Notes under the pieces: generated by a model
What the model was told of the DNA's origin: nothing
Databases searched by the model: none
What the model saw: the letters and a program-made list of their open reading frames with translations, nothing else
NCBI RefSeq assembly: GCF_024300645.1
Contig: NZ_CP101291.1
Coordinates: forward strand, 1,302,001-1,366,000
Source: Alteromonas sp. LMIT006
GTDB lineage: Bacteria; Pseudomonadota; Gammaproteobacteria; Enterobacterales; Alteromonadaceae
DNA: 64,000 nt
Reading direction: 5' to 3'
Shown here: positions 39,054 through 47,101 of the stretch, piece after piece
Layout of the letters: every line of letters begins with the position of its first letter
How positions within the stretch are numbered: the first letter of the stretch is position 1
Translations under genes and position numbers: made by a program

Positions 39054-41114
39054 GTGATCTACCAATCAGAAGCCGCTGAATGCGGCCTAGCCTCTATCGC
39101 CATGGTGGCAAATCACTATGGCCATAAGATTGATTTATCGACATTGCGCAGTCGCTATAACATCTCGTTTAAAGGGGCGAACCTGCAACAGTTAATGCAG
39201 TTGGCCGAGCAGTTAAACATGGTGGGTCGGGCACTTCGTTTAGAGTTGGATGAGCTTAGGGACCTAAAGACGCCCTGTATCTTGCATTGGGATATGAATC
39301 ATTTTGTGGTACTTAAGAAAGTCTCGCGCAAAAGTATTACTATCCTCGACCCTGCGATGGGTGAGCGTGTCATTCCAATGAAAGAAGTCGATACGTCGTT
39401 TACTGGTATCGCATTAGAACTAACGCCCACGTCTGAATTTAAGAAAAAAGACGAACGCGCCAAACTTAGCATTACATCATTTTGGACGCGCATTGATGGC
39501 TTAACATCGTCTTTAGTCAAGCTGTTCGTTCTATCCTTGATATTGCAATTCTTGATGCTTGCTGCGCCGTATTATACGCAGTTGGTCGTGGATAATGTGT
39601 TAGTCAGTTTTGATAAACCCTTGCTGGTCGTATTGGCACTCGGGTTTGGCTTAGTGATGCTGGTATCCGTCATTACAGATGCGTTTCGTAGCTGGGTGGT
39701 GTTGCATTTGTCTTCCTCGATGAGCGTGCAAATGGCGACTAATCTGATGCGGCATTTGGTGCATTTGCCGATGGAATACTTCGATAAACGTCATATGGGC
39801 GATGTGGTATCGCGTTTTGGTTCACTGAACAGTATTCGGGATTTGTTTACCAACAAAATCGTGGAAGGCGTCATTGATGGATTAATGTCCATTGTGGTGT
39901 TGGTCATGATGTTTTTGTACGATGTTACGCTAGCATTGGTGGTGTTGGGTGTTGTTATACTGTATGCCATCATACGCATTATTCTCTATCGCCCCGTTCA
40001 TCAACTCACCGAATCGAGCATTGTCGCAGGTGCCGCTGAACAATCCAACTTTATGGAAACTGTGCGAGGCATTCAAAGCATCAAACTGTTTGGCCAACAA
40101 ACTCAGCGTTTAAACTTGTGGCAAAACAAATACACCGAAGCCGTTAATCAAGGCTATCGCTTAGGCAAATGGCATATTTCGTATCAAACGATTAATGGGC
40201 TGTTATTCGGGGTAGAAAATATCCTGGTGGTCTATCTTGCTGCGCTCGCTGTGATGGAAGGGGGGATGTCAGTAGGGATGCTATTTGCGTTCATGGCTTA
40301 CAAAAATCAGTTTACCAATCGCATGGCGGGGTTAATCAGCAACCTTATCGACATTAAGATGACGTCATTGCATTTGGATAGATTAGCGGATATTGCCTTA
40401 ACCTATAAAGAGAAGGAAGGGGCGGAGCAGCCATTTCGTGAAATCACCGGTGAATTAACACTAAACAATATTAACTTTCGCTATGCCGACAACGAACCTT
40501 TACTGTTTGATGAACTTAGCTTATCTATTAAAGCGGGCGATAACATTGCCATCATCGGCGCATCAGGGACAGGCAAATCTACGTTAATGAAGCTGATGCT
40601 GGGATTATTAACACCGCATTCTGGCAAGATTGAAGCGGACGGGGTGAACATCCAACATCTTGGTTTACGTCACTATCGACAGCAAGTGGCCTCAGTCATG
40701 CAGGACGACCAGTTAATGTCGGGGACGTTGGCTGAAAATATCAGTTTTTTTGACCCACAAATGAACATGGAGAAGGTGATGGAAGCTGCCATCTTAGCTG
40801 GTATTCATGATGATATCGCCCAAATGAACATGGGGTATAACTCATTGGTGGGCGATATGGGCAATGCGTTATCTGGCGGTCAGTCGCAAAGGTTATTATT
40901 GGCAAGGGCGCTATACAGAGAACCTAAGATGTTATTTTTGGATGAGGCTACTAGCCACTTGGATATCGAGCTTGAACAGCATGTGAATCAAGCCATTCAG
41001 CAACTTTCTATGACTCGCATTACCATTGCACATCGGCCTGAGACGATTCGAAGTGCTGATACTATTTATGAGCTTAGAGAGGGTAAAATGCATAATATCA
41101 CCGCAACCTATTAA
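39054..41114 (+). CDS. Peptidase-containing ABC transporter (C39 domain, bacteriocin exporter)
   Basis: A 686-aa exporter that cuts double-glycine leaders and exports the core peptide. The C39 protease domain has catalytic Cys10 (QSEAAECGLASIAMV), His83 (HWDMNHFVVL) and Asp99 (ILDP). A six-helix membrane domain follows (about 160-420). The ATPase has Walker A GASGTGKST near 503, signature LSGGQSQ near 606 and Walker B MLFLDEATSHLD near 628. It starts at a GTG only nine codons before Cys10, with an in-frame stop three codons upstream of it, so the usual 15-20 residue N-terminal extension is absent. Its sequence is CvaB-like (GALKTPCILHW-type region, here DLKTPCILHWD). Confidence 0.95.
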   Translation: MIYQSEAAECGLASIAMVANHYGHKIDLSTLRSRYNISFKGANLQQLMQLAEQLNMVGRALRLELDELRDLKTPCILHWDMNHFVVLKKVSRKSITILDPAMGERVIPMKEVDTSFTGIALELTPTSEFKKKDERAKLSITSFWTRIDGLTSSLVKLFVLSLILQFLMLAAPYYTQLVVDNVLVSFDKPLLVVLALGFGLVMLVSVITDAFRSWVVLHLSSSMSVQMATNLMRHLVHLPMEYFDKRHMGDVVSRFGSLNSIRDLFTNKIVEGVIDGLMSIVVLVMMFLYDVTLALVVLGVVILYAIIRIILYRPVHQLTESSIVAGAAEQSNFMETVRGIQSIKLFGQQTQRLNLWQNKYTEAVNQGYRLGKWHISYQTINGLLFGVENILVVYLAALAVMEGGMSVGMLFAFMAYKNQFTNRMAGLISNLIDIKMTSLHLDRLADIALTYKEKEGAEQPFREITGELTLNNINFRYADNEPLLFDELSLSIKAGDNIAIIGASGTGKSTLMKLMLGLLTPHSGKIEADGVNIQHLGLRHYRQQVASVMQDDQLMSGTLAENISFFDPQMNMEKVMEAAILAGIHDDIAQMNMGYNSLVGDMGNALSGGQSQRLLLARALYREPKMLFLDEATSHLDIELEQHVNQAIQQLSMTRITIAHRPETIRSADTIYELREGKMHNITATY

Positions 41115-41145
41115 TCTCTGAATGGAGAATAGAGGGACAGCGGTC

Positions 41146-42789
41146 TTAAATGGTCAGTGGAATCATAATACTAATTTGCGTACCTGAGCGAGTATCAATC
41201 TGAAATGTTCCCTCTAATGCTAATATACGTTGTTGCATGCCTTCCAGGCCGAAACCAGATGTATTATGTGCCGGATCGAAGCCAACGCCATCATCTTTTA
41301 TGATCAATGACAAAGCCGCAGGTGTTGTTTTGAGCTCAATGGTAAAATGGGATGCATTAGCGTATTTTATGGTATTGTTGACGGCCTCTTGCACAACTCG
41401 ATATACGGCAATACTGATATTATCTGAAAGAGTGATGAAGTTTGGCTCATATATGAATGAGTAATTCACTTTAAATAAAGCTAATTTATCTTTGAAATAG
41501 TCTCCTTTTAGCGTTTCATACAAGCCATCTCGGCTTAACATCTGTGGTTTTAGTTTGTGGACAATTTCATGCAATGAACGATGGATATGCCCGCTATATG
41601 TATTTAGGCTCTGAAAGGTATCGGCCGTGTCTGGATTGGAGCAGTCGGATTCAATAACGCTCAAAGCGGAATCAATGGTTTTGATATTTTCGCGCAGCGA
41701 TATATTGATTTCTTTCGCTAATTGTTGTCTTTCGTACTCTTGCGCGTTGACCAATAATTGATTTACGTTACGGATGTTGTGATTCACTTCACGTAAGTGG
41801 GCATTGGTGAGGCTCAAATTAGATTGAGCATTGAGTAATTTGGACTGTGCCAAGTCCAACTCGTACAACATCGCACTGATGAGTATTCCAATCAAGTTAA
41901 ACAAGCATAGGAACCAAACTGTTTCATACAGCGTAATGCCGAGCGATATTCGAGAGTATTGTTCAAAGTGATTCGTTTGAGTGGCTAGTTCATTAAGCAA
42001 ATACGCTTTCTGGGTCAATGGTAATGCCGGGTCATATTGAATAATGACATGTGCGATAAACCCCAATAATACCAAATTACTTACAGTAACAAACCCTGCA
42101 CATCCCGCCCAGCGGTGTTTATGACAAAACCAAAGCCCCGGTAAAATACTAAAAATAGCTAAGTATTTGATGTAATCGGCGGATAAAGCCACGATCCCAA
42201 TCAGCACGATAGTGAAAACAACCAAGGCAAGAATTAGGCGGGGGAAGTTGACAGGCAGTTGTTCATGCTCGTCTGAAATAAAATAATGACTGAGGTTAAA
42301 TAGCCAAATCAATATCAGGCTGAATGCAACATTGCCCAGTATGGCAAGTTTAATTTGGGTCGTACTGTATTGTTCGAGTGTGCCTAAGCCGTAATTCAGT
42401 ACAAGAAAATGCACAGTGATAAAAAAAACTATGCTCAGTATCTGTAAAGAAATAGTGTGGAGTTCAAAATTATTTTGTACCGGAAGTAATCGACTCAATG
42501 GCAAAATTATCAGCAGCATAAAGCCAAAGCTAATGATACTGTTATATAAATCGAATAGCCCCATAGTAGACATGAGCCAAAGCATAAAAATGGTACTTAA
42601 CAATTTTAAAAGCAGGCTGGCATATCCAGAAAATAGTAGCCAAATGGCTGTTGGTATTACCACCAATTGAGTACTCAAGCCTTGAGTCAAATTGATGATC
42701 AGCGAATCAAAAAATCCGCACAATAAGACCAGAAAAAAATGTAAAACAGTCACCGTCGACAATAATTTATTAAAGCGGAAGCCAAACAT
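41146..42789 (-). CDS. Degenerate HPK7/NarL-type sensor kinase lacking the phosphoacceptor histidine
   Basis: A 547-aa protein with an N-terminal membrane domain of about eight to ten helices, a coiled coil (about 320-350) and a C-terminal histidine-kinase ATPase. The ATPase boxes are intact: N box VVQEAVNNTIKYAN, G1 DDGVGFDP, G2 GFGLEGM. The dimerisation box reads QLAKEINISLRE where the active family has ELHDxxGQ: position 362 is Asn, not His. It overlaps the 3' end of the upstream kinase gene by 20 nt. It may bind ATP and act only in a heterodimer, or be a signalling pseudokinase. The start at 42789 has GGAG upstream; the frame extends to 42834. Confidence 0.88.
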   Translation of the reverse strand: MFGFRFNKLLSTVTVLHFFLVLLCGFFDSLIINLTQGLSTQLVVIPTAIWLLFSGYASLLLKLLSTIFMLWLMSTMGLFDLYNSIISFGFMLLIILPLSRLLPVQNNFELHTISLQILSIVFFITVHFLVLNYGLGTLEQYSTTQIKLAILGNVAFSLILIWLFNLSHYFISDEHEQLPVNFPRLILALVVFTIVLIGIVALSADYIKYLAIFSILPGLWFCHKHRWAGCAGFVTVSNLVLLGFIAHVIIQYDPALPLTQKAYLLNELATQTNHFEQYSRISLGITLYETVWFLCLFNLIGILISAMLYELDLAQSKLLNAQSNLSLTNAHLREVNHNIRNVNQLLVNAQEYERQQLAKEINISLRENIKTIDSALSVIESDCSNPDTADTFQSLNTYSGHIHRSLHEIVHKLKPQMLSRDGLYETLKGDYFKDKLALFKVNYSFIYEPNFITLSDNISIAVYRVVQEAVNNTIKYANASHFTIELKTTPAALSLIIKDDGVGFDPAHNTSGFGLEGMQQRILALEGTFQIDTRSGTQISIMIPLTI

Positions 42790-44413
42790 CGATATTCGCT
42801 CCGTTGGTATTGTGGATGTGCATCTTGCCACCAAGTGCTATGACATGGTTGTAAATCATAAACAGTCCATCGCCGTAATTACCGGCTAGGGTATTATCAT
42901 TAAAGCCGATGCCGTTGTCACAAAAAGACAAATGTACTTGCTTGTCTTCGAGTTCAATACTAATAGAGCAAGAGTCGGCTTTACTGTGTTCAACTGTGTT
43001 TTTGATACACTCCTGGACCATGCGTACAATCGTGATTTTGTTGGTATCAGTTAGATCAATTAGGTCCTCTGTGACATAGGCATGGTATTCGATGAAGTTG
43101 TTGCCAAGATATTCATTGAAGTTTTCTTTACTCAAAGCGATGTTGAGGGGCGCATCATCAATATTTTTTGGCCGAAGCCAATACATTAACCGATAAGCAT
43201 TGTTATACAGATTCCCGCATTCTATCTTAATGTCATTCAGCAACTCAGGGTGTAGTCTTGCAATATCGAATTTTTTTTCCAATACGGAAATTAACGCTCT
43301 CAAACCAATAATGCTTTGGCCGACATCATCATGTAGTTCTTGTGAAAGACGTTTTTTTTCCGCTTCTCGGATATTTACGGCCTGTTTCGATAAGTTTTGT
43401 AAATCGTTTTTGGAAATTAATAATTCAGCGTTTTGTGCCTCCAAAGTAGTTTGTCTTAGAACCAAAGATGAAGTGGCCCGGCTGTGTTCCAGTTGCAGAG
43501 CGGCTGTCACCAACCCCGTTGCAAAATAAGCGGCAATAAAGGTTTGAAAATCAACTAACAATTGGCTGTCAGCGTTATGTAAAAATATTAATAGAACCGT
43601 GTTAATCCATAATGCGCAACTCAAGCTTCCAAACCAAGTTAAGCGAATGGCAAAGTAGATGATTGGAAGGAATAAGAATAACTTCAAGAGTTCTCGAGTA
43701 AATGCATTAGTATAAAATGCAAATACCATGGCGAGTGTGAGAAGAAAGATGTTTTGCAATAATTCGGCTTTTGAAAACTCAGGAATTTTATACCGAAATT
43801 GTAATACCCACATGACGATAAGGAACAATGTAATTGCGAAGAGTAAACCTGGATAAGCGGCTATATTATGCAGGATAAACATATCCAAAACGTCTTCTGC
43901 TTTTACTTTGTCATAGACAGAAGTATCTGACAGAACAAAGTAGCCTACGCTAGTGAACCGGGTCAGCATGCCAAGCAATACTATCAAAGATATTGATTTC
44001 AGAGTGAATAAATGACGGTTAATGTGATGTTCTCGAGCGTAATAGATGAATGGCAATGTATGAATGGTCATAAACACGCTTTGTACAAAATGTCTTAACA
44101 TGTCGTAATAAATAGACTCCTGTACTTGCATAGTTAGACCACTGGCAAAACAGATAGCCAGTATCGCACTGACCCAAAACCGGTAGGGTAGGAAGATAAA
44201 AATGATAAATTGGAAGCCTAGAGGAAAATACCAAATAACAAAACTAGGAATGACAACATAGTTAAATGAAAAATTAAAAAGAGAAAACTGTCCTATACTT
44301 ACTAGGACAAAAATCAAGAACTGTGCAACGCATTGGTGGACAAAGGATGCTTCGATGTTAAATGTGCGGTGGACCAGAAAAGCCGCGATACTGCTGATGC
44401 TTTTTGATTGCAT
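42770..44413 (-). CDS. HPK7/NarL-type sensor histidine kinase with MASE1-like membrane domain
   Basis: A 547-aa kinase. About eight membrane helices resemble the MASE1 sensor type (VVIPSFVIWYFPLGFQFIIF), followed by a coiled coil. The dimerisation box is RLSQELHDDVGQSIIGLRAL with His361, and the ATPase has MVQECIKNTVEHSKA, FCDNGIGFND and GDGLFMIYNHV. Length, layout and phosphoacceptor position match the next gene, so the two are tandem paralogues. No response regulator lies nearby. I chose the ATG at 44413 because it gives equal lengths for both paralogues and leaves room for a promoter. An ATG at 44482 with AAGG upstream is possible; the frame continues to 44539. Confidence 0.88.
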   Translation of the reverse strand: MQSKSISSIAAFLVHRTFNIEASFVHQCVAQFLIFVLVSIGQFSLFNFSFNYVVIPSFVIWYFPLGFQFIIFIFLPYRFWVSAILAICFASGLTMQVQESIYYDMLRHFVQSVFMTIHTLPFIYYAREHHINRHLFTLKSISLIVLLGMLTRFTSVGYFVLSDTSVYDKVKAEDVLDMFILHNIAAYPGLLFAITLFLIVMWVLQFRYKIPEFSKAELLQNIFLLTLAMVFAFYTNAFTRELLKLFLFLPIIYFAIRLTWFGSLSCALWINTVLLIFLHNADSQLLVDFQTFIAAYFATGLVTAALQLEHSRATSSLVLRQTTLEAQNAELLISKNDLQNLSKQAVNIREAEKKRLSQELHDDVGQSIIGLRALISVLEKKFDIARLHPELLNDIKIECGNLYNNAYRLMYWLRPKNIDDAPLNIALSKENFNEYLGNNFIEYHAYVTEDLIDLTDTNKITIVRMVQECIKNTVEHSKADSCSISIELEDKQVHLSFCDNGIGFNDNTLAGNYGDGLFMIYNHVIALGGKMHIHNTNGANIDVWLPL

Positions 44414-44435
44414 GAAACTGTGCGTTGATTTTATT

Positions 44436-44464
44436 ATTGTGCGATTTTTGCATAATCCAGACAA
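44436..44464 (-). promoter_or_regulatory. Possible promoter of the kinase pair
   Basis: On the minus strand TTGTCT, 17 bp, CACAAT, ending 23 bp before the 44413 start. It is back to back with tRNA promoter P2. Confidence 0.4.
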
Positions 44465-44489
44465 AAAACCAACAAAATACATTTTTACC

Positions 44490-44518
44490 TTGACACAGAT
44501 GGGGCAAGTCTTTAATAT
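44490..44518 (+). promoter_or_regulatory. tRNA promoter P2 (His-Leu-Pro)
   Basis: TTGACA, 17 bp, TAATAT, then GCGCTCCGC. The -35 is consensus and the discriminator GC-rich. TTAATATGCGC is shared exactly with promoter P1 at 36178-36188. Confidence 0.88.
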
Positions 44519-44550
44519 GCGCTCCGCTTTGTACGGCACAACAAATCAAT

Positions 44551-44627
44551 GGTGGGCGTAGCTCAGTTGGTAGAGCCCCGGATTGTGATTCCGGTTGTCG
44601 TGGGTTCAAATCCCATCGTCCACCCCA
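44551..44627 (+). tRNA. tRNA-His (anticodon GTG)
   Basis: 77 nt including the extra G at -1 (44551) and encoded CCA. Acceptor GTGGGCG / CGTCCAC plus discriminator C opposite G-1, anticodon loop TTGTGAT, T-arm GTGGGTTCAAATCCCAT. Confidence 0.97.
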
Positions 44628-44676
44628 TTTGTTGTCTGATATGGGCAAAGTTCTCGAGAATTCATCTCACGTGTTT

Positions 44677-44761
44677 GCGGAAGTGGTGGAATTGGTAGAC
44701 ACGCTGGATTTAGGTTCCAGTGCTTCACGGCGTGAGAGTTCAAGTCTCTCCTTCCGCACCA
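44677..44761 (+). tRNA. tRNA-Leu (anticodon TAG)
   Basis: 85 nt with encoded CCA and a long class II variable arm (TGCTTCACGGCGTGAGAG region). Acceptor GCGGAAG / CTTCCGC, anticodon stem CTGGA / TCCAG around TTTAGGT. Confidence 0.97.
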
Positions 44762-44772
44762 TAATTTGAGAC

Positions 44773-44849
44773 CGGTGAGTGGCGCAGCTTGGTAGCGCAC
44801 TTGTTTTGGGTACAAGGGGTCGCAGGTTCAAATCCTGTCTCACCGACCA
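44773..44849 (+). tRNA. tRNA-Pro (anticodon TGG), second copy
   Basis: 77 nt, identical to 36198-36274. It begins 11 bp after tRNA-Leu and closes the His-Leu-Pro group, which matches the tail of the Arg-His-Leu-Pro operon of other gammaproteobacteria. Confidence 0.97.
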
Positions 44850-44873
44850 TCTCAAATTCCTGTACTTTCTCTC

Positions 44874-44902
44874 TGTACTAATCACGTTTCAGCCTGTATA
44901 AT
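44874..44902 (+). promoter_or_regulatory. Putative promoter of tig
   Basis: Consensus -10 TATAAT (44897-44902) with a weak -35 TGTACT 17 bp upstream, 76 bp before the tig start. Confidence 0.45.
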
Positions 44903-44978
44903 TCGCCGTCTTTTAAATATAGAACACACCACTGTTTAAATTTCTAGCGCATATTTGGCGCACAGTTGAGGTAGAATA

Positions 44979-46289
44979 ATGCAAGTTTCAGTCGAGACGA
45001 CTCAAGGCTTAGAGCGTAAAGTAACAGTCACAGTACCAGCCGGCAACGTTGATGAGGCAGTTAAATCACGTCTTCAGCAGTTAGCAAAAACACAGCGTAT
45101 CAACGGTTTCCGTCCTGGTAAGGTACCAGTAAGCGTAATCAAAAAGCGCTTTGGCGCGGCAGTTCGACAAGAAGTGGCTGGCGATGTGATGCAACGTCAT
45201 TTTTATCAAGCTATCATCCAAGAAAAAATTACCCCTGCTGGAATGCCTACTTTTGACTTGACCAAAGACGTAGATGGTGAAGATTTAGAATTCGTTGCAA
45301 CGTTTGAAGTATATCCAGAAGTTGAATTGCAAGGTCTTGACAAGGTTAAAGTAGAAAAGCCAGTTGTTGAGATCAAAGACAAAGACCTAGCAGACATGAT
45401 CAAAACGTTGCAAAAGCAACATGCGAACTGGAAAGAAGGCAAGCGCAAAGCTAAGAAAGACGATCGTGTAACCATTGATTTTGTCGGTACCATTGACGGC
45501 GAAGAGTTCGAAGGTGGTAAAGCTGAAGACTTCCCACTAGAAATGGGTAAGAATCGCATGATCCCAGGTTTTGAAGATCCAATTGTCGGTCTTAAGCCAG
45601 GTGAAGAGTGCGTTGCAGAAGTTACCTTCCCAGAAGATTACCACGCAGAAAACTTAAAAGGTAAAGCCGCATCTTTTGCCATCACAGTGAAAAAAGTGGA
45701 AAGTTTAGACCTCCCTAAAGTAGATGAAGAATTTGCGAAGCTGTTCGGTGTTGAAGAAGGTGGTGTTGAAGCGCTTGAAGCTGAAGTGAAGAAAAACATG
45801 CAGCGCGAACTTGATCAAGTTGTGAAATCGAAGATCAAAGAGAGCGTCATCGACGGTTTACTTGAAGCCAACGATGTTGCAATCCCACAAGCATTGATTG
45901 ACCAAGAAATCGAAGCGCTGCGCGAGCAAGCAAAACAACGTTTTGCACAACAAGCGGGCGGTCAGACGGATAACTTACCTGAGTTACCAGCTGAACTGTT
46001 TACTGACAATGCAACTCGCCGAGTCAAAATTGGTCTTATTTTAGGTGAAGTCATTAAAGCCAACGATTTGAAAGCCGATGAAGATAAGGTCAATGCATTA
46101 ATCGAAACGACTGCTTCAGCCTATGAAGATCCACAAGAAGTAATTGATTACTATCAAAACAATCAAGAGCTTATGCAGCAGATGCAAAACGTTGCATTAG
46201 AAGAGCAAGCGATTGAGTGGGTACTTGAACAAGCTAAAGTGAAAGAAGTTAAAACCAAGTTTGACGAGATCATGAACAAACAGGCATAA
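44979..46289 (+). CDS. tig: Trigger factor
   Basis: A 436-aa ribosome-bound chaperone and prolyl isomerase. The ribosome-binding tail has the signature [18 protein letters not shown], followed by the FKBP-type domain (about 155-245, [35 protein letters not shown]) and the helical C-terminal chaperone domain. GAGG precedes the ATG. It is followed by a terminator and then clpP, the conserved tig-clpP-clpX-lon order. Confidence 0.98.
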   Translation: MQVSVETTQGLERKVTVTVPAGNVDEAVKSRLQQLAKTQRINGFRPGKVPVSVIKKRFGAAVRQEVAGDVMQRHFYQAIIQEKITPAGMPTFDLTKDVDGEDLEFVATFEVYPEVELQGLDKVKVEKPVVEIKDKDLADMIKTLQKQHANWKEGKRKAKKDDRVTIDFVGTIDGEEFEGGKAEDFPLEMGKNRMIPGFEDPIVGLKPGEECVAEVTFPEDYHAENLKGKAASFAITVKKVESLDLPKVDEEFAKLFGVEEGGVEALEAEVKKNMQRELDQVVKSKIKESVIDGLLEANDVAIPQALIDQEIEALREQAKQRFAQQAGGQTDNLPELPAELFTDNATRRVKIGLILGEVIKANDLKADEDKVNALIETTASAYEDPQEVIDYYQNNQELMQQMQNVALEEQAIEWVLEQAKVKEVKTKFDEIMNKQA

Positions 46290-46334
46290 AATTTTGCCAA
46301 ACGTTTGACTTTTATGGTCTTACCCTGATTAAAT

Positions 46335-46360
46335 GCCCAGTATTATCTGGGCTTTTTTTT
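46335..46360 (+). terminator. Terminator of tig
   Basis: GCCCAG, loop TATTAT, CTGGGC and eight T. clpP begins 28 bp later, so some read-through or a promoter inside this region is needed for clpP. Confidence 0.93.
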
Positions 46361-46387
46361 GCCATATATTTGCATAAGGAAATTACA

Positions 46388-46996
46388 TTGAACCACTTTG
46401 ATGAAGTACAAAACGCATTGGTCCCTATGGTCATTGAGCAAACCTCAAAAGGTGAGCGTTCATTCGATATTTATTCTCGATTACTCAAGGAAAATGTCAT
46501 CTTCTTGGTAGGTCAAGTTGAAGAGCACATGGCAAATCTGATTGTGGCACAAATGCTATTTTTAGAAGCAGAAAACCCCGAAAAAGATATATTCTTGTAT
46601 ATCAACTCTCCAGGTGGGTCGGTGACTGCTGGCATGGCGATTTATGATACTATGCAGTTCATCAAGCCAGATGTATCCACCGTGTGTATGGGCATGGCAG
46701 CGAGTATGGGGTCGTTTTTGCTTGCTGGTGGTGCAGCTGGAAAACGTTACTGTTTACCTAACTCTCAAGTGATGATTCACCAACCATTGGGTGGTTTCCA
46801 AGGGCAGGCGTCAGACTTTGAAATTCATGCAAAAAATATTTTGCAGACAAAAGACAGACTAAATCGTATTTATTCTCATCACACGGGACAACCTGTTGAA
46901 AAGGTTGCACAAGATACTGATCGAGATAATTTTATGACCGCGCAGGAAGCATTAGAATATGGTCTGATTGACCAAATCATGACTAGTAGAAACTAA
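46388..46996 (+). CDS. clpP: ATP-dependent Clp protease proteolytic subunit ClpP
   Basis: A 202-aa serine protease forming the ClpXP/ClpAP chamber. Catalytic Ser106 (GMAASMGSF), His131 ([12 protein letters not shown]) and Asp180 are present. The start appears to be TTG at 46388, giving [25 protein letters not shown] lies seven bases upstream. An earlier in-frame TTG at 46370 lies before that ribosome binding site, and the first ATG (in LVPMVIEQ) would remove part of the propeptide. Confidence 0.96.
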   Translation: MNHFDEVQNALVPMVIEQTSKGERSFDIYSRLLKENVIFLVGQVEEHMANLIVAQMLFLEAENPEKDIFLYINSPGGSVTAGMAIYDTMQFIKPDVSTVCMGMAASMGSFLLAGGAAGKRYCLPNSQVMIHQPLGGFQGQASDFEIHAKNILQTKDRLNRIYSHHTGQPVEKVAQDTDRDNFMTAQEALEYGLIDQIMTSRN

Positions 46997-47070
46997 TTGA
47001 CATAGCAACTGCTAATTCTTAGTCTATACTTATTATAAAATCGCTATAGCGAATGCTTTTTAGCATTCGC
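46997..47070 (+). promoter_or_regulatory. Putative clpX promoter and downstream hairpin
   Basis: TTGACA directly after the clpP stop (46997-47002), 17 bp, TAGTCT. A perfect 9-bp hairpin GCGAATGCT / AGCATTCGC with a TTTT loop follows at 47049-47070, without a T-tract, in the clpX leader. Confidence 0.45.
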
Positions 47071-47101
47071 ACACTCTACCCAGTTTACGAGGCAAGTGTT
47101 A

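Larger units (their letters stand above)
36553..44480. mobile_element. Candidate accessory island splitting the tRNA cluster (no integrase seen)
   Basis: About 8 kb lies between tRNA-Arg and tRNA-His. In related gammaproteobacteria Arg, His, Leu and Pro tRNA genes are contiguous between folD and tig. The cargo is a peptide export locus and a pair of sensor kinases, with one gene of about 30% GC beside genes near or above the window average. The left end abuts a duplicated tRNA-Arg 3' end. I find no integrase, transposase or second matching repeat at the right end, so the mechanism of insertion is not shown and the boundaries are approximate. Confidence 0.45.

Noticed and set aside
44414-44539. 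Longer start for the upstream sensor kinase (44482 or 44539)
   Set aside because: The added residues read like translated promoter DNA and overlap tRNA promoter P2. The shorter start gives the same length and phosphoacceptor position as the paralogue. 44482 remains possible because AAGG precedes it.
36198-44849. The two identical tRNA-Pro genes as ends of a transposable unit
   Set aside because: Identity ends at the tRNA boundaries; flanking bases differ on both sides. Duplicate tRNA genes stay identical by selection and conversion.
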